Shown piece after piece: positions 1 to 5,130 of a DNA stretch of 5,130 bases (position 1 is its first letter; each line of letters starts with the position of its first letter). Source of the stretch: Acholeplasmataceae bacterium. GTDB lineage: Bacteria > Bacillota_I > Bacilli_A > ML615J-28 > CAG-698. The notes beneath the pieces were generated by a model. That model was not told where the DNA came from. It was given only the letters and a program-made list of their open reading frames with translations, and did no database searches. The translations under genes were made by a program, and so were the position numbers. The stretch spans positions 1-5,130 of the forward strand of contig DUVT01000006.1 in the NCBI GenBank assembly GCA_012840905.1. The letters run 5' to 3'.

Positions 1-798
1 ATTAGTTAAATAACGATCCAACATTTCTTCTAATCTTTCTATGGAAATATTCAAATCAATAATCCCATCAATTGCCACAGATAAATTACCACTTTCTTCA
101 CTTACTACTATAGTAAGTGCATCAGTCTTCTCGCTAATTCCAATTGCAGCGCGATGTCTTGTTCCTAAACTCTTTGGTACATCATAACGATCTGTAGATG
201 GAAAATATGCTGCTGCACACATAATTTTATTTTTTCTTATAATAACAGCTCCATCATGGGCTGCTGTACCAGGAGTGAAGATTGTTGTTAATAATTCTTG
301 AGATACATTACCATTAATAAGAATTGCTTTTTCAATAAATGAGTTTAAGTTATCTTCTCTTTCAATAGTTATTAATGCCCCGATTCTTCTTCTTGATAAG
401 TATTCAGCCGTTGAAACTAGAACATTTATTATTTCTTGTTTTTCTTCTTTGTTTGTAAAAGCATTATTTGTTTTTGCTGGGGTGAAGAAATAATCTAAGA
501 AATGTCTTATTTCACCAGAATAAACAATTAATAGAGCTCCTAAACTCCAGAAAAATAAATAATCAAACACTTTTAAGAACATCTTTAGTTGAAATACATA
601 ACTAAAGAAATAAATGAATATTGCTCCTAAAATTACAATAAATACTCTAATACCGTGGGCTCTTGTGCGCATTATTTTAAATACAACAACTAATACTGCA
701 GCAATTAAAAGTAAATCGACTCCCAATCGAACGTAACCAATTACTTCATTGTTAGTATAATTACGAATCATTTCTAAGATTTCATTAAAAGTTAACAT
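1..798 (-). CDS. cdaA: Diadenylate cyclase CdaA (c-di-AMP synthase), 3' end cut by the window
   Basis: This membrane enzyme condenses two ATP into cyclic di-AMP, the messenger that controls potassium, osmolyte and cell-wall homeostasis in Firmicutes and Mollicutes. The frame runs 266 codons from ATG (796-798) to base 1 without a stop, close to the usual CdaA length of about 270, so only a short tail is missing. Three hydrophobic segments at about residues 27-43, 51-70 and 79-93 match the three N-terminal transmembrane helices of CdaA; they separate it from DisA and from the single-helix mycoplasma CdaM. The DAC domain follows: RRRIGALI (136-143), HDGAVI (181-186, catalytic DGA at 182-184), GTRHRAAIG (212-220, ATP-binding RHR at 214-216) and VSEESG (232-237). 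One deviation is FPST (199-202) where family members usually read LPLS. The start is fixed by AGGTGA six bases upstream and by a one-base overlap with the ankyrin gene's stop (TAATG). cdaR, the common neighbour, is not upstream; it may lie beyond base 1. Confidence 0.96.
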   Translation of the reverse strand, partial: MLTFNEILEMIRNYTNNEVIGYVRLGVDLLLIAAVLVVVFKIMRTRAHGIRVFIVILGAIFIYFFSYVFQLKMFLKVFDYLFFWSLGALLIVYSGEIRHFLDYFFTPAKTNNAFTNKEEKQEIINVLVSTAEYLSRRRIGALITIEREDNLNSFIEKAILINGNVSQELLTTIFTPGTAAHDGAVIIRKNKIMCAAAYFPSTDRYDVPKSLGTRHRAAIGISEKTDALTIVVSEESGNLSVAIDGIIDLNISIERLEEMLDRYLTN

Positions 799-1367
799 TA
801 ATTGTCACCTACTTTTTTTATTATATCATTAATTCTTTCCATCCTCGATTCATCAACTTCTTGAATCGAAAGAAAATATTTAATCATCGCTTTATCCCCT
901 TCATCAATGGCATAATCGATTGGGTAGTTGTTATTTTCATCTTGAACTAATACTTCAGCATTATTATCGACTAAATACTTTACAATTTCTAAATTACCGG
1001 TAATCACCGCAAGGTGAAGGGGGGTTTGTTCAAGTTCAGCTCCTAAATCAATATCGCAACCTGCTTGAACTAATGCTTTAATAAAATTTATTTTATTTTT
1101 TAAAACTGCTTGATGAATTGGTGCTTCACCATTTTCATTAGCTAAATTGGGATTTACTCCAGATTTTAAAAATAATTTAAATAGTTTTAAATTATTCAAC
1201 TTTAAAGCAACATGAAGTAATGTATTCCCCCCATAAACTTGGGTATTCACATCAATATTTAATTCATTCATTTTTTGCAAACTACTTTTTATATAGTAAT
1301 AACGATGTGAGTCTTGTTTTACCGTCCGAACAAAATCATTGAATATTCGTTTGTGACCTCTAGTCAT
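798..1367 (-). CDS. Small ankyrin-repeat protein
   Basis: This 189-residue protein is built almost entirely of ankyrin repeats, a protein-protein interaction fold with no catalytic activity of its own. About four repeats are visible: residues 46-77 (GNTLLHVAL core, ending SGVNPN), 78-110 (GEAPIHQAV, AGCDID), 111-143 (QTPLHLAV, then GNLEIVKYLV) and a diverged capping repeat at 144-167 (NYPIDYAI, GDKAMIKYFL). The first 40 residues are basic and helical and may form an N-cap; the last 20 are a charged helix. There is no signal peptide or membrane segment, so it is probably cytosolic. The ATG at 1365-1367 lies inside the 3' end of the large P-loop gene (8-base overlap, ATGACTAG) and is preceded by AAAGAGGTG. 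Its TAA stop overlaps the cdaA start by one base. Its partner cannot be read from the sequence; the products of the two flanking genes are the natural candidates, by inference. No specific gene name is recognised. Confidence 0.95.
   Translation of the reverse strand: MTRGHKRIFNDFVRTVKQDSHRYYYIKSSLQKMNELNIDVNTQVYGGNTLLHVALKLNNLKLFKLFLKSGVNPNLANENGEAPIHQAVLKNKINFIKALVQAGCDIDLGAELEQTPLHLAVITGNLEIVKYLVDNNAEVLVQDENNNYPIDYAIDEGDKAMIKYFLSIQEVDESRMERINDIIKKVGDN
805..810 (-). promoter_or_regulatory. Ribosome binding site of cdaA
   Basis: On the minus strand AGGTGA lies six bases before the cdaA ATG, inside the last codons of the ankyrin gene. It matches the right half of the AGGAGGTGA consensus. Together with the TAATG stop/start overlap at 796-800, it supports this ATG and suggests translational coupling to the gene above. 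Confidence 0.8.
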
Positions 1368-4300
1368 TGTACACCTCTTTCAATACTCTTTGTACAACTC
1401 CGTCAAAATCCTCTAGTAATTCCATAGCCCAAATAACGATTATCTTTTTCATATTACTAGCCTGTAGTGAGTGGACATCTCTAAATTCATTTAAGATATC
1501 ATAATTAGTTTTTGTAGAATCCCAATAAATTGTAATTCCATATATGTTAGATTTTACTCTGATTGTAAAAGTAGAAAGTTCAGATGCGAAACATTGAATC
1601 TTATGTTCTGAAAATATATCAACTAAATTCCTAACCAACTTAGGAAACTCTTCTTTTTCAAAAACTGCTTTATTATCTACTACTTTTTCAATCTCGATTA
1701 AGAAATTTGATTTATTAGGATATTCTAAATAATTATTATTATCATAAATGACTAACTTATTTTCTACAAGCGCCAAATTATCAACCATATTTACAACTAA
1801 ATAATCTTCATCTATATAGTAATAGTCTTCTAAATAGACAAAGTTAAAGTTTGCATTAACTAAATATGCTTGCTTTAAGTCTGTAATATTGATTTGTTTT
1901 GTAAGAATATTAATAATTTTCTTTACATCAAATTCATATGCAAGTAGTAAACTTGCAATTTCATCATATGCTTGTCTTTGCTTTGTCAGTGATGAAGTAA
2001 AGATATTAATTTTATAATCTGGATTAACTTTAAATAATGAAGCAATATATATAAATATATCTTTTGTAATTACTTCAACACCAAAGTTATCGTAATAGTT
2101 TTTATATGTAGGAGCTGTTAAGCCTACAGTATAGTTCTTCAAACTCTTAGGCATTATACTATAACGATGGTTAAAGACAATATTTTTACTTAAACTAATT
2201 CGAGAAATTAAGTTGTTCGCAACAGCTTCTTGCAATTGAAGTTCACCTGCAACAATAACTTGTTTACCTTGCAGTGCATATGCATATTCATTAGCAGAGA
2301 AAAGTTGCGCATCATCAACTAAGACTAAATCAAAATCTTTAATATTTAAATAAGTATTCAAAACTTGAGTATTAGTTAGAAACAAGTGTTTGATATTGCT
2401 TGTTCTTCTAATATAGTTATTATAATCTAAGTTTCTAACACCAAAGACATTAATACGCGTTCCACTCTTCTTTCTAATTTTTTGAAATGCAGCCTCTTCT
2501 AGTATTCTAATTATCTCATCTTCTAAGTCAACAGCAATTTTTAAATTAGCTTCAAAGGCTTTGTATTTTTCTAAGAATGGATACTTTTCTAAATACATAT
2601 CTTTAATCATTGTAAAGTATGTATATTTAAAATCACTAGTAAGTGTACTTGCGTCATCTAAATAAACAATGTATTCAATAAACTTATATAGCTGATGCTT
2701 TGCAAGCACCTGCAAACTATCTGTAATTCTTAAATAAATAATTAATGATTCTTTGTTATTGAGTAGAGTTGTTAAATATTTGGTATTATCGCTAAACTCA
2801 GAATAATAGAATCTTGAGACTGAATTTTTAAAGATCTTAAAATAGAGTTTAAATACCTCATTTAAATCATCAACCACTCTTGTACATTCGCCTAAAACAT
2901 TAGAGATTTCTAAATACCTTTCCTTACCCAAACTTTTCACAACTGCATCTTCAGTCTTAAAACATTCAGTGTACAATTTAAAAGCTTGGATTACTTTTGA
3001 TAACTTACTTAAATCCGTATTTTCTCTTTGATAGAAGTTACCAAATAAAAAGGAAAATTCATTATTCAGTTTTAAATCATGTTTTAGATCTGCTATTCGT
3101 TTTACTGATTCATATATATAGTAATAATCTTCAGCAGTTACATATTCATTTCGGTTGATTTTCTTTAATGAATATAAGTTATCACTTGAATTGAATAGTT
3201 TTTGAACATAATTATTAATAAGTTTTAAATCATTTAACTTATCTTTAAATTCTGTTTTGATTTCTAAAAAACCATAACTAATTAGTTCATCATAGAGCGA
3301 ATTAATTCTTTCATGTGATTTATAAAAATAATTAAAGAACTTATAAATATTTTTTGAATAACTATCAAACTTCTTCAAGAATTTAATAATTCTAGATTTT
3401 AATTTTAAATCCTTTATACTTTCTACATAATCAAATAAACGTTGCAAGTCATCTATATATACTTTATCAGGATGATAATCCAAAAGTTCGATAAATTTCT
3501 CATCTGCTTCTTTAATTAAAAGTTTTAGATCATAATACCTTGCAACAGCATCAATTATTGCTTTATAGCCTTCTTCATCTTCTAAGACTAGTTTGTCAAT
3601 GATTCTTCTTTCGCCTCGTTTGATATTTAGGCCTTTTGAATAATTATCAAATACTCTAACTGTTTCATCTAATGAACCAAAACTAATTAAAGGTAAGTTT
3701 TTAAATAAGTTTTCTAATTCAGTATTATACTGTAAGTAATTAGATAAAGTTTTCCATGCTGCCATTTGCACTTCTTTAAACTTACCATCAATTATAGTTT
3801 TGATCATTTTATGATTTATATTTGTTTCATTTAAAACTTCACCAAACTTATTAATTTCTTCTAAAATATTATTATCTAATGGGAAGTCATAGTTTAATAG
3901 TTTTTTAAGTTTTCCATAGGCTTTATTAAAAATATCAATTTGTACAAAGACCTTATTTACTTTTACAATAATATTTAATCTATCTTCAATTATTTTATTA
4001 ATTGTATCCAGGTCGGAGTTTGTAAAAAAGTTGCCGTATAGTGTTTTTATTTCCTCTTGAATATTAAATTCATCTAAATTATCAAACCTAATATCTAAAT
4101 CATATTCTAATTCTTGTAATGTATAGATGATTGTTTTTAGTTTATGATACTCAACTTTAGCTTTTTCATAGTTACTTTGATCTAACCATGACTTTGGTAT
4201 CTCATTAATATTCAGATTCCTGAAATTGTGTAAAATGTTTTTTAAATAAGCATAGTTTCCAACTTCACGAAAACCAAATTCTTTTTCTAATATCTCTTTA

Positions 4301-5130
4301 TGTTTTTCAAGTTCAATAAAACCGCTATATACTTTATGAATTAATGAGATTACTTGGTTTGGATATTTTATATCATTAATTATAGGTATCTCTTTCCAAA
4401 CACAATTTTTAAAGTCTTCAATTTCACCTAAATTATTTTGAATATTTTTTACTGCTTTTAATATTTCTAAATATTCAAATTTATAAACATCATCTAAATT
4501 ATCAATTTCTAGGATTTGTTTTTCTTCACTATCAAGTAGAATCAGCTCATTTACAACATCAATAAAACGGTGGTCTAATATCCTACCTGACATTGCTTGT
4601 TGATAATTTTTGATATACTCATAATTAGCTTCTAATTGTTTTAAATTTATTTCTTGAGTTTGTTGTTTTTCAAATTCAATAACTTGTTCATCACTATGAA
4701 AACTAGCAAAAGAGTTTGCAAAGTTAGTTACATAGTAATGCATATCTTTACTCTTAAAGAAATTGTAAACCGAATCTAATGTTTCCTTTTGGTTTGATAC
4801 ATATAATACTTTCTTATCATCCAAAATTGCATTAATAGCAATATCACGTAAGACAGTAGTTTTTCCTGTACCTAATCTACCAGTAATTACAAATGATTGT
4901 TCTTCTAGTGCTTGTCTTAATGCATAGCGTTGATTACGATTATATTTTTTTGAATAATATACTAAACCATCTTCTCCAAATAAATTTTCATATAAATAAT
5001 CTGGATAGTTACGATTCAAGTTAAATTTATTTAAATCTAAAACAAACTCTGGATTTTGCGGTCTCGCATATGTTAAGAAATTCTCTAAACTAAATGGAAA
5101 TTGTTTTTCAAAGTTTGAAATAAAACTATC
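1360..5130 (-). CDS. Large DUF4011-type SF1 helicase-like P-loop protein with diverged motor motifs (5' end outside window)
   Basis: The frame is open from the window edge to a TAG at 1360-1362: 1256 codons, numbered here from the edge (5128-5130 = residue 1). The start is off-window. The first start-like codon, TTG at 5017-5019, has no Shine-Dalgarno and is preceded by 37 protein-like residues. Visible order: Q-motif NRNQ (64-67); Walker A GRLGTGKTT (84-92); motif Ia-like KKVLYVSNQ (106-114); an Asn/Lys/Tyr-rich, mostly helical insertion (about 130-900); Walker B FDLVLVDDAQ (933-942); motif III-like VIVAGELQLQ (958-967); an arginine-containing FNHRYS (986-991); and FTSSLTKQR (1044-1052). The order and the TNTQVLNTYL lead-in to Walker B resemble large Upf1/Dna2-like helicases of the DUF4011/MTES_1575 group. 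However, DEAS is DDAQ, GDxxQLPP is GELQLQEA, and no motif V/VI (QGDE, TRAR) is found. ATP binding is likely; helicase activity is doubtful. The C-terminal 96 residues look like a decayed nuclease fold. It is the upstream member of the visible operon, overlapping the ankyrin gene by 8 bases. Exact function is unknown. Confidence 0.9.
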   Translation of the reverse strand, partial: DSFISNFEKQFPFSLENFLTYARPQNPEFVLDLNKFNLNRNYPDYLYENLFGEDGLVYYSKKYNRNQRYALRQALEEQSFVITGRLGTGKTTVLRDIAINAILDDKKVLYVSNQKETLDSVYNFFKSKDMHYYVTNFANSFASFHSDEQVIEFEKQQTQEINLKQLEANYEYIKNYQQAMSGRILDHRFIDVVNELILLDSEEKQILEIDNLDDVYKFEYLEILKAVKNIQNNLGEIEDFKNCVWKEIPIINDIKYPNQVISLIHKVYSGFIELEKHKEILEKEFGFREVGNYAYLKNILHNFRNLNINEIPKSWLDQSNYEKAKVEYHKLKTIIYTLQELEYDLDIRFDNLDEFNIQEEIKTLYGNFFTNSDLDTINKIIEDRLNIIVKVNKVFVQIDIFNKAYGKLKKLLNYDFPLDNNILEEINKFGEVLNETNINHKMIKTIIDGKFKEVQMAAWKTLSNYLQYNTELENLFKNLPLISFGSLDETVRVFDNYSKGLNIKRGERRIIDKLVLEDEEGYKAIIDAVARYYDLKLLIKEADEKFIELLDYHPDKVYIDDLQRLFDYVESIKDLKLKSRIIKFLKKFDSYSKNIYKFFNYFYKSHERINSLYDELISYGFLEIKTEFKDKLNDLKLINNYVQKLFNSSDNLYSLKKINRNEYVTAEDYYYIYESVKRIADLKHDLKLNNEFSFLFGNFYQRENTDLSKLSKVIQAFKLYTECFKTEDAVVKSLGKERYLEISNVLGECTRVVDDLNEVFKLYFKIFKNSVSRFYYSEFSDNTKYLTTLLNNKESLIIYLRITDSLQVLAKHQLYKFIEYIVYLDDASTLTSDFKYTYFTMIKDMYLEKYPFLEKYKAFEANLKIAVDLEDEIIRILEEAAFQKIRKKSGTRINVFGVRNLDYNNYIRRTSNIKHLFLTNTQVLNTYLNIKDFDLVLVDDAQLFSANEYAYALQGKQVIVAGELQLQEAVANNLISRISLSKNIVFNHRYSIMPKSLKNYTVGLTAPTYKNYYDNFGVEVITKDIFIYIASLFKVNPDYKINIFTSSLTKQRQAYDEIASLLLAYEFDVKKIINILTKQINITDLKQAYLVNANFNFVYLEDYYYIDEDYLVVNMVDNLALVENKLVIYDNNNYLEYPNKSNFLIEIEKVVDNKAVFEKEEFPKLVRNLVDIFSEHKIQCFASELSTFTIRVKSNIYGITIYWDSTKTNYDILNEFRDVHSLQASNMKKIIVIWAMELLEDFDGVVQRVLKEVYND
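1363..1650 (-). other. C-terminal MTES_1575/Vsr-like nuclease-fold domain of the large protein, probably catalytically dead
   Basis: Residues 1161-1256 of the large protein (edge numbering) follow the hydrophobic pattern of the PD-(D/E)XK-type domain that ends many DUF4011 helicases: FTIRV (1188-1192), GITIYWDS (1198-1205), FRDVH (1216-1220), IIVIWAMELLED (1230-1241) and a final amphipathic helix, VVQRVLKEV. By family knowledge these positions are normally IDL, GIECDG, RDxxR and RIWS. Here the IDL aspartate is Arg1191 and the ECD glutamate is Tyr1202; Asp1204, Arg1217-Asp1218 and Trp1234 are kept. The assignment rests on motif spacing judged by eye, so it is tentative. If right, the fold is retained but metal-dependent cleavage is probably lost, leaving a DNA-binding or structural role. 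Confidence 0.5.
1372..1380 (-). promoter_or_regulatory. Ribosome binding site of the ankyrin gene
   Basis: The minus strand reads AAAGAGGTG, one mismatch from AAGGAGGTG, followed by TACA and the ATG at 1365-1367. It lies within the last codons of the large upstream gene. It fixes the ankyrin start and is consistent with re-initiation or coupled translation across the 8-base overlap. Confidence 0.82.

Noticed and set aside
1..798. DisA or CdaM/CdaS instead of CdaA
   Set aside because: Three N-terminal hydrophobic segments precede the DAC domain and there is no helix-hairpin-helix DNA-binding domain, so the CdaA type fits best.
796..830. Promoter or terminator between the ankyrin gene and cdaA
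   Set aside because: The two genes overlap by one base. The T-run at 812-818 is coding (Lys codons on the minus strand) and has no stem beside it.
2040..2062. TATATATAAATATAT stretch as a possible promoter or origin-like element
   Set aside because: It lies in the middle of the large coding frame and simply encodes Ile/Tyr/Phe-rich residues; AT runs of this kind are common throughout the window.
5017..5019. TTG as the start codon of the large gene
   Set aside because: There is no Shine-Dalgarno upstream, and the frame continues with plausible protein sequence to the window edge.
1360..5130. An established anti-phage defence system (nuclease-helicase type)
   Set aside because: DUF4011/Upf1-like helicase-nucleases do occur in defence loci. 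Here the catalytic motifs look lost, the gene is coupled to a housekeeping cyclase, and no mobile-element or defence neighbours are visible, so a defence call is not supported.
1..5130. Plus-strand genes, CRISPR repeats, tRNA/rRNA genes or insertion sequences
   Set aside because: No long plus-strand frame, regularly spaced direct repeats, cloverleaf-like sequence or terminal inverted repeats were noticed; coding frames on the minus strand account for the whole window.

Overview
The window holds one compact, leftward-transcribed (minus-strand) gene block with no intergenic gap. Two of its three genes run off the window edges. The DNA is strongly AT-rich. The proteins are rich in Lys, Asn, Ile and Tyr, as expected for a low-GC Firmicute or Mollicute-like bacterium. 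All six tryptophans I could place are TGG, and none of the three frames contains an in-frame TGA. This argues for the standard bacterial code, as in Acholeplasma, Izemoplasma-like or Erysipelotrichia-like lineages, and against a UGA=Trp mycoplasma. The lineage is an inference; no marker gene fixes it.

Layout in transcription order (right to left). (1) 5130-1360 is a very large P-loop protein, with 1256 codons visible. Its 5' end is outside the window. The frame is open to the last base, and the first start-like codon, a TTG at 5017-5019, is not a credible start. Its architecture matches the large superfamily 1 (Upf1/Dna2-like) helicases of the DUF4011 / MTES_1575 type: a Q-motif and Walker A, a helical insertion of about 800 residues, a Walker B/motif III block, and a C-terminal Vsr/MTES_1575-like nuclease fold. 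Only Walker A is canonical. Several other helicase motifs and the putative nuclease residues look eroded. (2) 1367-798 is a 189-residue cytosolic protein with about four ankyrin repeats, overlapping gene 1 by 8 bases. (3) 798-1 is cdaA, the membrane-bound c-di-AMP synthase, with intact DGA and RHR catalytic motifs. It overlaps gene 2 by one base (TAATG), and its last codons lie beyond base 1.

The overlaps and well-placed Shine-Dalgarno sequences indicate one operon with translational coupling. The usual firmicute partner of cdaA (cdaR) does not precede it here; it could follow beyond base 1. The notable point is the linkage of an essential nucleotide second-messenger synthase to an ankyrin scaffold and an apparently degenerate helicase-nuclease. 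Any functional connection is a hypothesis: the genes may share only a transcript. No RNA genes, mobile elements, CRISPR arrays or non-coding stretches were seen; essentially every base is coding.
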